NCBI GenBank assembly: GCA_030849065.1
Contig: JASAON010001626.1
Span: 44,888-108,887, forward strand
Direction: 5' to 3'
DNA length: 64,000 bases
Source: Jaenimonas drosophilae
Lineage: Eukaryota; Euglenozoa; Kinetoplastea; Trypanosomatida; Trypanosomatidae
How positions within the stretch are numbered: position 1 is the stretch's first letter; every line of letters starts with the position of its first letter. The position numbers and the translations under genes are program-made. The notes under the pieces were generated by a model. It did not search any database and was not told the origin of the DNA. It worked only from the letters and a program-made list of their open reading frames with translations. Of this stretch, positions 27,427 through 36,962 are shown in pieces.

Positions 27427-28485
27427 ATGAACGCATTCATGGATATCCTGGGATCTCACACCGTCATGGCATCACGCTCCATCGACATCGATAGCAGCTA
27501 CACCTTGCGTCTGCGGGACGGGGAAGACTCCTGCTTTTTTGGCGCGCCAATCACCCTCATTGTGGAGCGCGAAGGGAAGCCGATGGAGCCGGACGCCCAT
27601 GTTTTCTGTTCCTGTGACAGCAAAGGAAGCAAGGATATCTTTGGATGGGTGAAGAACAACAAGGCGGTGCTGGATTCTTCCATGTTCATCTACACAGGTT
27701 CGGAAATGGTGGTTCAGGCAACTCTGTTCGTCAATGGTCCTCGGAAGAAGATGGGCGACGAGCGCCAAAGGATCTCCATCACCTTGCGCAATCCAGTGAA
27801 GACGTTGACCGCCGTCCATCAGAACGGGAAACTGCAGTGCACCGTGGAGCTCCTTCACAAGCTTCCCACGGCGCGTCTGTCACTGAACTGTGGTGGAGAG
27901 CACATTGGTTCTTTGCCCATCCCGGACACCGCCATGGGTGGGACCTACACACTGCCAGCCCCGCGACGCTCTGGCACCTACGAGGTATCTATTCGCTACA
28001 GCACGGGCTCCGACAACAAGCCCCTACGCACGTGTACGGTGGCGGTCCACTCACCGGAGGGGGTGTTCTCACTCAGGGCCGTGGACCCTCTTCATGCATC
28101 GGGGTCAGTCCGCGCGTTGATGGCACCTCCCCAATCCGTTCTCACTTTCCAAGCTCGTGGGCCCATCGACCTCGCTCGAGACATCGTCACGGTGCTCCCC
28201 ATCACAACCATGGATGCTCCCACCATCAAGCAGATTCGCAGCCGCAAGACGTCGTTGCAACTGACCAAGGATGGCACTGCCACCTACATTCCTACCGAGG
28301 AAGGGCTCTATCAAGTGGTACTGGCCATTAACCACATGGATAACCACTTTCTGGTGGGCGACTACGGCATTCTGCTCGTCACGAAGATGGTATACGACCT
28401 CCAGTCTGACGAACCTCAAGCGAAGCTGATCACTGGCACGAGCGGGGTCCACCACGCTGACCCAGCACAGGTGGTGAATAATTAA
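27427..28485 (+). CDS. RING array copy E, lacking the RING domain
   Basis: Predicted 352 aa from ATG 27427, or 339 aa from the in-frame ATG at 27466, which aligns better with copy B (SSYTLRLRDG). All three beta-rich blocks are present: LQCTVELLHKLPTARLSL, GTYTLPAPRRSGTYEVSI, DGTATYIPTEEGLYQVVLAI. Where the other copies have a Pro-rich linker and RING, this one ends after about 35 unrelated residues at TAA, with no Cys pairs. It therefore cannot act as a RING ligase itself. It might be a decoy or dimer partner of its neighbours, or a decaying copy; the intact frame argues for a used gene. Confidence 0.75.
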   Translation: MNAFMDILGSHTVMASRSIDIDSSYTLRLRDGEDSCFFGAPITLIVEREGKPMEPDAHVFCSCDSKGSKDIFGWVKNNKAVLDSSMFIYTGSEMVVQATLFVNGPRKKMGDERQRISITLRNPVKTLTAVHQNGKLQCTVELLHKLPTARLSLNCGGEHIGSLPIPDTAMGGTYTLPAPRRSGTYEVSIRYSTGSDNKPLRTCTVAVHSPEGVFSLRAVDPLHASGSVRALMAPPQSVLTFQARGPIDLARDIVTVLPITTMDAPTIKQIRSRKTSLQLTKDGTATYIPTEEGLYQVVLAINHMDNHFLVGDYGILLVTKMVYDLQSDEPQAKLITGTSGVHHADPAQVVNN

Positions 28486-29307
28486 TTCACAGCTCTGCGT
28501 GGCTTGGCTCTGTGGTGATGGATGTTCGTTAGCACGCCCTTCATGCCACTTGGCAAGTAACAACCACGGCATTCTATTCAGAAACTAGTCACCAATTTCC
28601 TCGCTATTCACTCTTGTGCAGTTGTGACTGCATCACTGTGTGAGTGCCGCTATTTCACTCCGGATTCCACTGACGTCCGCCGATTGGACCACACTGGGGT
28701 ACGTGTGGATCATCGTCGGTCTCAGTTGGCTATAGTTGTTTCCTCGATATCGTGGATGAGAATCATCTCTTCCTTTGTTTGAGCATTCCTTCTCTTATCA
28801 CAACCCCCCTTATCCTAACGGTACTTGTGGCAGACCACCTACGTGTGGCACCGCGGCACCTCTCATGGCACTATTCACGATTGTGATGGCCGCACAAACA
28901 CCTCGGACAAGTGTACGCGATGGATCACGCCACACTCTGGTTGTGAGGTCGCTGTAGGAAGGAGCGTATCCGTCCGACTGCGGCAGACGCCACTATCACA
29001 CTTCTTTTTCACTCATGAGCATCATCCACATCATTGGTACGTTCGTGTTTCCCACCTCAACGTCGGTTGTTCTGTGCGTGCGTGCGTGTGTGTGTGTGTG
29101 TACGTGCTCTCTTGTGCTTCCTCATGGCTTCCTCTCGTCTTCCAGGTCGTGTAGAATTGGTCGTGTGTGTCTCTCCCTATATCCAAAAAAAAAAACGTAT
29201 TAGATTAGTGCCGCCGCACAGGAAAGCCACACAACCTGCTGGAGTCTTGTTACCCACACGCACACGAGGGTGCACCTGGCACACACCATAGGTCAACGAC
29301 ACGCACC
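28486..29307. other. Long spacer after the RING array
   Basis: 822 nt without a convincing gene. I searched it for a detached RING exon and found no C-x2-C/CxH pattern in frame. Contains a 6-bp hairpin (28689-28694 with 28703-28708), a (TG)n run near 29088-29102 and an A run near 29186-29196. Short open frames exist but show no family features. Confidence 0.65.
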
Positions 29308-31257
29308 ATGGCGAAGTCCTCCGTCTCCTCCAGTGGGGTGAGCTTTGCCCTGGGTCTGGCCCAGCTCATGGATCACCCCACCTTTCATCAGTCGATGCTG
29401 CCACACTTGTCATCTGCACAGCGGTGCCGCCTCTACGCCCTGCGCCAGCAAGTCCTCGTGGGAGATGCCCCCACCGACGATGCCGCGATGACCTCCTCCT
29501 CCTCCATGGCAAGTAGATGGCGCCGCTTTGGCCACCACACCCGCTGGATGACGTACTGGTCGTCTCTGCGTGGTACCATGAGCCACCCCATCGCCTGTGA
29601 GGCCTTCGTCGCAGACTTCCTGGCCCTCATGGACAGCTACTCCCTCCTCCCCATGGTGCCGTTGGTGGAGTCGGTCCTCAGCGCAGCTCAGCGGACCGCG
29701 ACATCCACGCCGCCACAGCGTATCTCGCCTGGTCATGGTCGTGCTGGCCAAGGTGCGGGGGAGGTGGTGCGTCTTCGAGCCCTGCACGGTGACCCAGCCG
29801 CCATGGCACTGGTCTGGGTCTGTCGAGCCTACTCCATTCCGTGCGAGCTGACGGTGGAACCTCTCCCGGAGGCTTCACACGACAGCTTCACCAACTTTTG
29901 GCCCGTGGAGGTATCCATCTTCCGTGATGGCGTTGCCCTGACCACCGTGGACGACCCCCTCGCGGCCTTCACTCTCTTGTGTGATGCCTTTCTCAGCCAC
30001 ATGCCGAGCTGGGAGGGCGGACGGAGCCCATTGGGGCCGAAGCGTCCGGCCTCATCATCGGTGGTGGCGAGTCTGGCCCCTCCATCCATCCTCCGCGCGT
30101 CGCAGAGAAGTGGGTGGATTCAGGAGCTCCAGGACATCACCATGTGGCTCCGCTCTCCCCTTCTTCAGCTGATGGTGAATCATGCGGCGGGGGAGCGGGA
30201 GGAGCGACGGATTCTGGCAGGTGAGGCGTGTCAGCCAACCTCCACAGACGTCGCCGCCCGCGTTGCCCGTCGTGAAGCTCTCCTCAACGCCACCATCCAA
30301 CACTTTCGCCGCTATGAGCACGCGTTTCTTCGACTCCAACTGAGGCGGCGGGAGGCAGCAGTGGCGCCAACCTCCTCTGCCCGTCCGCCCCTCTTGGAGT
30401 CTTCTGCCGTTGCGCAGCTTCTGGAGCAGTCCTTTGGCCATCGTCTGGTGTCCTTCGCCGACGTCTACACCGCCTGTTGTGCCTACGTCCTCGTGACCCA
30501 CCCTGGCACCCAGGACCTCTGCGATCGTTGGTCCAGTGAGGACAGCACCCCAAGCCGGACTCCAGGACAGGCATGGCAACTCCATGGGTCCTTCTACAAC
30601 CACCACCAACCAACCTCATCTGCCGGTGCCACCTCCGCCCCCAGGGACCTCCTGCGGCACTCCGCCGACGTCTCTGGCGCTCTCCACGACGGAGCGGCTT
30701 CTGTGCGAGCCGAGGGTCGCATCACGCCAGACACCACGATAGGTAGTCCTCAGGACGTGGACGGCCCCCACTCCGCCAAGGCCACATCTGCTGTCCTGAC
30801 CTCCTCAGCACGCAGCCCCACCACAGCCGCTGCAGAAGTCGTTCAAGCCATGTTGCTCAGCAAACTGGGCAGCCCAACCGCGCGGGCCGACTTGCCAGTG
30901 CTGGGCCTACTTCTTCAGGGCACATGGGCCATCACACAGGCACAGTGCGTCGGCTTTCCGTACCTTCGTCTTCTCGAGAAGCGGCGTCTGGCCTTCATGG
31001 AGGAGGTGGTGCTCCAGCCTACCTCCACGCAGAAGTCTGTGGGGCTGCGAGACCCATCCCCGTCACTGCCCTCAGTTGGAAGCTGGCAGTCGTGGATGGA
31101 GGAGGCGTGGAACACCCTCACACGCATCACCGCCCGTTCGCTCGCCCCGCCTGAGCCATCGCCAACAGCTGCTTCAGTGGAGCACGGTCCGGGCGCCGCC
31201 GACCGCGTCCGTGTCTTTCGCCACGACGTGCCTGACCTCCACGCATCAAAACTATGA
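29308..31257 (+). CDS. Unrecognised protein, faint GST-like organisation
   Basis: Predicted 649 aa from ATG 29308. No firm family. Residues about 155-225 (LRALHGDPAAMALVWVCRAY, SIPCELTVEPL, then PVEVSIFRDGVALTTVDDPL) have the order of a thioredoxin-fold GST N-terminal domain: strand, helix, strand, 'PV-x-x-DG-x-x-L-x-x'. Residues near 375-400 (LLEQSFGHRLVSFADVYTAC) resemble the GST C-terminal 'LADI' helix. Long Ser/Thr/Pro linkers separate the blocks. No signal peptide or membrane segment is evident. A GST-like, metaxin-like or tRNA-synthetase-cofactor role would all be guesses. Confidence 0.6.
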   Translation: MAKSSVSSSGVSFALGLAQLMDHPTFHQSMLPHLSSAQRCRLYALRQQVLVGDAPTDDAAMTSSSSMASRWRRFGHHTRWMTYWSSLRGTMSHPIACEAFVADFLALMDSYSLLPMVPLVESVLSAAQRTATSTPPQRISPGHGRAGQGAGEVVRLRALHGDPAAMALVWVCRAYSIPCELTVEPLPEASHDSFTNFWPVEVSIFRDGVALTTVDDPLAAFTLLCDAFLSHMPSWEGGRSPLGPKRPASSSVVASLAPPSILRASQRSGWIQELQDITMWLRSPLLQLMVNHAAGEREERRILAGEACQPTSTDVAARVARREALLNATIQHFRRYEHAFLRLQLRRREAAVAPTSSARPPLLESSAVAQLLEQSFGHRLVSFADVYTACCAYVLVTHPGTQDLCDRWSSEDSTPSRTPGQAWQLHGSFYNHHQPTSSAGATSAPRDLLRHSADVSGALHDGAASVRAEGRITPDTTIGSPQDVDGPHSAKATSAVLTSSARSPTTAAAEVVQAMLLSKLGSPTARADLPVLGLLLQGTWAITQAQCVGFPYLRLLEKRRLAFMEEVVLQPTSTQKSVGLRDPSPSLPSVGSWQSWMEEAWNTLTRITARSLAPPEPSPTAASVEHGPGAADRVRVFRHDVPDLHASKL

Positions 31258-31784
31258 TGATTCATCCAGTAAATGACTGGACTTAATCGTCTCACACACA
31301 CACACTTACAACCTGCCTCACTCCGCAAGTACATCCTCCAACCCTCCTCAACACGCAATGGGAGGGAGGTGGCATGACGTCGGGAAGCCATCAACGCAAT
31401 GCATCACAGTGTCGGGGGGAGGCGAGAGTGAAGAGTTCGGGCTGAGGGAGTCACCTGCCTCTCTACGCACTACTCAATCTTGTCTTTCTCTCTGGGCATC
31501 ATCAGTCATAGTCCTTCCACGCCTTGGCACATAGATGCACGCTCTTTCTCTTCTTCTTCATTGTACGCACCATCTTGAAGTAGCTCTTCGGATTCCCTTG
31601 ACGTGAACAGGCGACTAGGGGGAGTGGAACCACACAACTTAATCTCTTGAGAGAGCCACTTCTGTCGGAGTGCCCCCCCCCCTCCTCCTCCTCTTTCCAC
31701 AACTAACGTGGTGCCATCACTGTCACTATCGATACACACACACACACACACACACACACATTAGACCTCTGCACCAACGCAACA
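31258..31784. other. Intergenic spacer
   Basis: No gene seen. Contains (CA)n near 31293-31306, pyrimidine-rich sequence near 31480-31500 and 31535-31555, a C/T tract at 31674-31698, and the (CA)n plus TTAG of the next gene's presumed acceptor. Confidence 0.7.
31733..31764 (+). promoter_or_regulatory. (CA)n tract and putative trans-splice acceptor
   Basis: A (CA)n run of about 28 nt (31733-31760) ends in TTAG; AG is at 31763-31764 and the start ATG at 31785. The short leader holds no other ATG. Confidence 0.4.
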
Positions 31785-33371
31785 ATGAGGCTTCGTCTGG
31801 TAGCAAGCGCAACCAGTGCGACCATCGTGGGAGGTTTTCTCTTGTACCGAGGCATTCAGCTCTTCCTTCGCAACGACATCACCCTCCGCGTGGTGGAGGT
31901 GGTGCGACTTCCGACCATTGATGATGGAGCCGGCCGCTCTCGTGGCGCGTCGAGCCCCACCGCTGGCATCTCCATTGAGGGCACCATTGAGGTGGAAACA
32001 CGATTGATGCGGAGCTACCGCTTCGTCCTAAAGCTTGCCGCACAACTGAGCCTAGCCTGGAGCTCCAAGGACTCCAGCCGCCAGCTCCTCCTCTCCAAGG
32101 CTGTCAGCAGCTCCACAACACTAACGCAGACTAGCAGAGCCTGGGAGGAAGGCTCAGAGTGCAGCACCGGGCGACGTAGCCGTCACGCCCAGTGGACCCC
32201 CATTGTGGTGGAGTCCACGCACGACATGGTGGACCGCTATGAGCTCGAGATCAGCGGCATGGCCAAGTTCTCTCCAGCCTGCCTCGGTGAGGAGCATCTT
32301 CTCGCCTACACGGTGCCCATTGTGTCACTGCTGCAGGCCATGGCCGCTGATCCTGCCTCACCAGACGCCGCCTCCCCCCTCTCCTCCAATCTCCGTGACG
32401 TGCCCTTCACGGACCTCTCCCCATGCTCCAGCACCGTGGCACTCCGCACCTTGCTGCGCGGGGATGGCCCAGCCAGTGTGGGCCTCCGGCGCTGTCGTCT
32501 GGAGCCTCACCACGCCACCGCCCACGCGCAGTGCCTCACTGTGGAGCTCGACTTCCACAGCATCGTACACGGCCTGCAGGTTCACATCGCACTGCCCAGT
32601 CGTCGTTGCCGGGTTGTGGCCATGGACGGGGGTAGCGGGAGCCTTCTTGGCAACGTCACCATCGCCGCGGACGCCCAGCACGGGCCTACAAAGATCCTGT
32701 GGGAGCTGGGCTCCGTCGACCAACGACGTCTGCGCGCCGCGGCCACGGCGCCAACGACATCACCACGTCCGCGGCTATCGAGCACCGTCTCGCGTCTGGT
32801 GGAGAAGGCGGGCACCGCGGCCGCCGCCGCCGCGACAAGTGTGGATGGGCCCGGGGTGATCTCCACCCTCAGCGAGCTCCTCACCACCGTGCCAACAGAG
32901 CTGGCCAACGCACAGGATTGCGCGGCGTCCGTCAGCCTCCCACCTGCCACGCTACGGGTGATCTTTGAGGAGGTGGAGTGGATGTTGGAGGATGAGAGCT
33001 CCGAGGAAGGATCCTCCGAAGAGGATGGTCATGGACCTCGTCCTGCGGCACCGCAAAGCGGCCGAGCACGCAAGCGTGTGGCGCGCGCACTCAAGGCGCA
33101 GGAACAGCGAGCCAAGATACACGGCCAAGCTGGCGTGGATTCTTCTGTGGTACCCAAGGTGGAGCTCACCTACAGCCTGCAAGGTGCTGCGTCTGGCCTC
33201 TCAGTGCGCAAGTTGGTGGCGGTGATGGATGAGCCCAACTGGCTTCCCATTGACCGATTCGATGAGCTTCTTCTCCGCTTGTGTCCAGCGATGCAGAGCA
33301 TCAAGCTCCAGAAGTACGCGCACTATACCACATGGTTTGTGCAAACGGTCCAGGTGGATGCTTCCACTTAA
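31785..33371 (+). CDS. Unrecognised protein with N-terminal membrane anchor
   Basis: Predicted 528 aa. Residues 5-28 (VASATSATIVGGFLLYRGIQ) form a hydrophobic segment flanked by Arg, suitable as a signal anchor or a mitochondrial/peroxisomal membrane anchor. The rest looks soluble and mixed alpha/beta, with a charged stretch near 415-455 (acidic then Arg/Lys-rich). The order 'N-terminal anchor then beta-rich block around a conserved His/Trp' recalls MUL1/GIDE proteins, but I see neither their RING nor a convincing GIDE motif, so I leave it unnamed. Confidence 0.65.
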   Translation: MRLRLVASATSATIVGGFLLYRGIQLFLRNDITLRVVEVVRLPTIDDGAGRSRGASSPTAGISIEGTIEVETRLMRSYRFVLKLAAQLSLAWSSKDSSRQLLLSKAVSSSTTLTQTSRAWEEGSECSTGRRSRHAQWTPIVVESTHDMVDRYELEISGMAKFSPACLGEEHLLAYTVPIVSLLQAMAADPASPDAASPLSSNLRDVPFTDLSPCSSTVALRTLLRGDGPASVGLRRCRLEPHHATAHAQCLTVELDFHSIVHGLQVHIALPSRRCRVVAMDGGSGSLLGNVTIAADAQHGPTKILWELGSVDQRRLRAAATAPTTSPRPRLSSTVSRLVEKAGTAAAAAATSVDGPGVISTLSELLTTVPTELANAQDCAASVSLPPATLRVIFEEVEWMLEDESSEEGSSEEDGHGPRPAAPQSGRARKRVARALKAQEQRAKIHGQAGVDSSVVPKVELTYSLQGAASGLSVRKLVAVMDEPNWLPIDRFDELLLRLCPAMQSIKLQKYAHYTTWFVQTVQVDAST

Positions 33372-33559
33372 GGTGAGGAGGATGAGATGGGATGGATGAT
33401 GTTAGTCCATCGTCATGAGCTAAGGACACACACACACACACACAAGTCGTACCTCTTCTATTTTCTGTTCTTGTTCTTGAGATGGTGTTTTGGTCTCACG
33501 AACTCACCTTCCCCTGTTTCTACACTTGATCATCATGTTATGTTCTCTTCCAACCTGTT

Positions 33560-33581
33560 TGTTGTTGTTGTTGTTGTTTAG
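33560..33581 (+). promoter_or_regulatory. (TTG)n tract and putative trans-splice acceptor
   Basis: A TTG-repeat ends in TTTAG, with AG at 33580-33581. The next ATG is 33616. The frame is open upstream to a TTG at 33592 only, which supports 33616 as the start. Confidence 0.4.
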
Positions 33582-33615
33582 ATAGCCTTTCTTGTGTGTT
33601 GTGAAGCAGCACACC

Positions 33616-36573
33616 ATGTCGAGCGAGGACAGCGATGACGACTTTGCCCCCATCATTCCACCACCCGCGTGTGGGGTGAAGCGCGCTCGCTCCGAAGAGA
33701 ATGAGGTCGTGGAGCCCAAGCCAGTAGTGCCAGACACAGAACATGCCAAGGATGAGGTGGAGATGGCCGTCCACCAGCTTGAGGCAGAGCGACTTCATTT
33801 GACGGCGCAGTGCATTCCCACGGCGCAGCTCTATGAGCGTTGCTTCACGCACAGCCCAGGACACCCCATCCACGACCTGGCCGTTCTCTCAGACCCTCTT
33901 GGTGCTCTCGTCTTCACTGTGGATGATGTTGGCGTGCTACGAATGTGGAGGAAGTTGCCACGAGGTTTGCTCTTCTTGGGCCCTATGGAGGGGCTGCTGC
34001 CACCTCCAGACTCTTCCGCCGCGCTGACGCGCTACACCATCCACACCGACTCTGACATGCAGTGGATTCTCGTGATCTCCGTCGCGGAGTACCCGACGGG
34101 GCCCACAACGACAACAAACAGTCATGATGAAGTGGCGGCAACGATGGAAGTCCGTGTGCAGGTGCGGCGCATTCATCCATCATCCATGACGGTGGAGGCA
34201 CGTCGCTCGGCGTCCTTTGTCGTGGCGGTGCGGAAAGACGGAGTCGGTCGCTACACCACGCGTCCATGTGTGCTTCAGCACCACTACGCTCCCGTTGTGG
34301 CCTTCTTCACGGGGAATCCCTCATCCACGACGATGGAGGCTGCCTCTGCTGCTGGTGGTGGTGCATCCACCACTACCGGGCAGCCTCTCTCTGGTGCTGT
34401 GTTGCTCGAGTGTGGCAACGACGACGCCCCGACATCGCGACGTGGTGAGGAGTGCGTGTCGGTGCAGCCCACTCCTGTGAGCACCGCCCATCAAGTTATG
34501 CGCTGTGCCCCTCTCCCACGTTTGGGCCGAAGCGGGGGTGCCGACCTCGGTGCCGTCGTCGTACTCGTGGATGCCGCCGGTGTCGTGGACTACGCATCAC
34601 TCGGTGCACGTGCAGATGGATCAGGGCTGGAGCTGCGCATCTTTGGTGGCCTGGCGAGCTGCCGGCCCAATACGCGAGAGGCACAGTTGTGGCGTCCGTT
34701 GGTGCGCTTTGCGCGGCGGCAACAGGCCGACTTCTTCCGCATTCTTCGGGATGCACAACTTCCACGAGGCCCATCCACGGGAGGATCCGCCCTCCCCGAC
34801 CTCCTTCAGGCACTTCCATGTGCTGCCATGGTAGCAGATGATGGCCAGCACTTTGTGGTGATCAGTCTTCGTCTCACGGGCAACGTGCGGACCTCGTCCG
34901 GCCCAATCCACATGGTTGTTGAGGTTGCTCAGCGTGTATATCTCTTTCACACGGCAATGGGCACCTGCAAAGGCGTCGCCGAGACTATCATTGGCTCCGC
35001 CAAGGTGCATCTGCATCCTTCCATGGTTGGTACCACATCGCCATCATCGTCAGCAGCGGCCGATCTCATTGCCGCCGTCAAGGAGCGTGCGGAGTCCTTC
35101 GCCTCCACATCCTCCGTGGGCATCCAGCTCATTGGTACATCATCACTGGCCGTTGCACCACAACCCCCACGTGCGGGTCTTCTCATCTTGGTGCCCGACT
35201 TTCTTAGTGAGGACCTACATGAGATGTTTCCTGCAGAAGATGGTGTTGATGGTGCGGATGTTCGTTCCCTCGATGCTCGAAACGTCGCCGTCTACGAGGC
35301 GGACCTCAATTCATCATCATCATCATCATCATCGCACGCGACCACCTCTGAACGGACCAGCGCCCGTAAATGCGAGCTCATTGTAGGCTGCCAGGAGGAG
35401 CGGCTGTATCACCTGCTCCATGGCCCCCCTCCCCCTGCCCAAGCTGATCCTTTGCGTCCAGTAGGCGGTGGAGTTGGCCATCGTGGTGTAGCTGCCCCGC
35501 TCGCGTTGCTGCGACGTGCCGTGGTAGCGAGCCAAGGACTACGTACGCAGCTCACTCACTCCGTCGTGGGCCAGACGCTGACCCCCGACGACCTCAAGCA
35601 GCTTCTTGGCTTCTCAACCGGTGAAGGAGATGGTGGCCCGGTGGTGGATGGGCTGCTCCTCACCACAAACATGCATCAAGGCGATGAGATGCTCATCTAC
35701 GCCGCGGGGAGTACGTCGGTGGAGGGCCTCGTGGCGGCAGGTCCGCCCACGCAACCGCCGCCGCCCATTTATCTCGACGCCCTCGCCGACTTTGATCGAG
35801 CCCGTCGCTTTGCTTGCGACGCGCTCCTCCATCGTGGAGAGGAGGAAGACGAGCCACCACAGCCCAACGCACCTGACAACCACAACAACAACAACACCGC
35901 AACGAAGGTGATGGCGAGCGAGGATGTGCCCTCGGAGGTGGTTGGCCCCACCGCCTCTGCGACGGAGGTGGCCGGCAATGACCCCGCCACTGCGGTGTTG
36001 GCCGGTGTTCGGGAACTTCTGCGTCCTGCCATCCCCGGCATCGATGAGCTTCTTCCGTGGACGGGCCGCCCCGACGCGCTCATCCACGTGCGTGGCTCCG
36101 GCACGGTGGCGGTGCGGCTCTTCGCCTGCCACGCCCCACGTGCGGTGCAGAACTTTGTGCGTCTGGCACAACGTGGCTACTTCCGCCACCTCACCTTCCA
36201 TCGAGTGGTTCCACGTGCCATTGTGCAGGGCGGCTGCCCGCGTGGCGATGGCACGGCGGGCGAGAGCGCCTTCGACGGAGGCGCGGCCTTTGGCGATGAG
36301 GGCCTCCACGTGGCCGACTTCTTCAGCCATGCGGAGTACAGCTGGCTCTGCATGGCCAACGCCGGCCCAAACACCAACGCCTCGCAATTCTTCTTCACAG
36401 TGGCGGGAGGGGAGGCGATGCCCTGGCTCAATGGCCACCACACCGTCTTCGGGGTTGTTGTCAGTGGTGCAGAGTGCGTGGAGCGGATGAGTGAGGTGCC
36501 GCGAGATGAGGAGACGGACCGTCCATGGAAGCCCCTCGTGATGGAGCGTGTGGATGTGCTGAGCGAGCGATGA
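33616..36573 (+). CDS. Cyclophilin-type peptidyl-prolyl isomerase with WD-like N-terminal region (PPWD1-like)
   Basis: Predicted 985 aa. Human PPWD1, a spliceosome-associated WD-repeat cyclophilin, is 646 aa. The N-terminal block (CIPTAQLYERCFTHSPGHPI, then GVLRMWRKLPRGLLFLGPM) matches the PPWD1 start (SASMYERSYMHRD, GHVKFWKK). The propeller part is divergent and expanded by linkers, including Ser and Asn runs. The C-terminal cyclophilin domain spans about 819-985. It keeps the catalytic Arg in TFHRVVPRAIVQGG, ASQFFFTV, and the cyclosporin-contact Trp in PWLNGHHTVFG, so it is probably an active isomerase. The acidic N-terminus (EDSDDDF) and the KRAR segment suggest nuclear location. ATG 33616 follows the presumed acceptor. 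Confidence 0.88.
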   Translation: MSSEDSDDDFAPIIPPPACGVKRARSEENEVVEPKPVVPDTEHAKDEVEMAVHQLEAERLHLTAQCIPTAQLYERCFTHSPGHPIHDLAVLSDPLGALVFTVDDVGVLRMWRKLPRGLLFLGPMEGLLPPPDSSAALTRYTIHTDSDMQWILVISVAEYPTGPTTTTNSHDEVAATMEVRVQVRRIHPSSMTVEARRSASFVVAVRKDGVGRYTTRPCVLQHHYAPVVAFFTGNPSSTTMEAASAAGGGASTTTGQPLSGAVLLECGNDDAPTSRRGEECVSVQPTPVSTAHQVMRCAPLPRLGRSGGADLGAVVVLVDAAGVVDYASLGARADGSGLELRIFGGLASCRPNTREAQLWRPLVRFARRQQADFFRILRDAQLPRGPSTGGSALPDLLQALPCAAMVADDGQHFVVISLRLTGNVRTSSGPIHMVVEVAQRVYLFHTAMGTCKGVAETIIGSAKVHLHPSMVGTTSPSSSAAADLIAAVKERAESFASTSSVGIQLIGTSSLAVAPQPPRAGLLILVPDFLSEDLHEMFPAEDGVDGADVRSLDARNVAVYEADLNSSSSSSSSHATTSERTSARKCELIVGCQEERLYHLLHGPPPPAQADPLRPVGGGVGHRGVAAPLALLRRAVVASQGLRTQLTHSVVGQTLTPDDLKQLLGFSTGEGDGGPVVDGLLLTTNMHQGDEMLIYAAGSTSVEGLVAAGPPTQPPPPIYLDALADFDRARRFACDALLHRGEEEDEPPQPNAPDNHNNNNTATKVMASEDVPSEVVGPTASATEVAGNDPATAVLAGVRELLRPAIPGIDELLPWTGRPDALIHVRGSGTVAVRLFACHAPRAVQNFVRLAQRGYFRHLTFHRVVPRAIVQGGCPRGDGTAGESAFDGGAAFGDEGLHVADFFSHAEYSWLCMANAGPNTNASQFFFTVAGGEAMPWLNGHHTVFGVVVSGAECVERMSEVPRDEETDRPWKPLVMERVDVLSER

Positions 36574-36962
36574 TGGGCCGAGGAACAACAACAACAACAA
36601 CAATGGGTGAGCTGGGAAGGAGGCAACATTGTTGGCTAAGACCTCCACGACACCAAACTACTCAAACATTCACCATTCATGAAGTTTGTTCTGACAACAA
36701 CAACAACACACACACACACATGTGCCGGTGTGTGTGTATGTGTGTTGCACATACATCCCAACTTTCTACTTCTCTTCTGTCTTTGTGAAAAGCTTAGTGT
36801 GCGTGCACGGACGGGCCCATCCTCCTTCCTCGCGAGAGAGAGTGAGGACCCCTCCCCTCTCCTTCGCCTCAGCCTCCATCCCAGCACCAACACGGGTGTT
36901 GTGGGTGGCTTGACGCCGCACTCACTGTACCTCACCTCATCACTCGCACAGCCCCCGTCGTG
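36574..36962. other. Intergenic spacer
   Basis: No gene seen. (CAA)n near 36586-36603, (CA)n near 36709-36721, (TG)n near 36729-36744 and an acceptor-like AG at 36950-36951, 12 nt before the ALG1 start. Confidence 0.7.

Noticed and set aside
28775..29154. Short open frames in the spacer after the RING array, considered as a detached RING remnant
   Set aside because: No C-x2-C/CxH pattern; His/Cys content comes from CAC/TGT microsatellite translation.
31785..33371. MUL1/GIDE-type ubiquitin ligase
   Set aside because: The N-terminal anchor fits, but there is no RING and no convincing GIDE motif.
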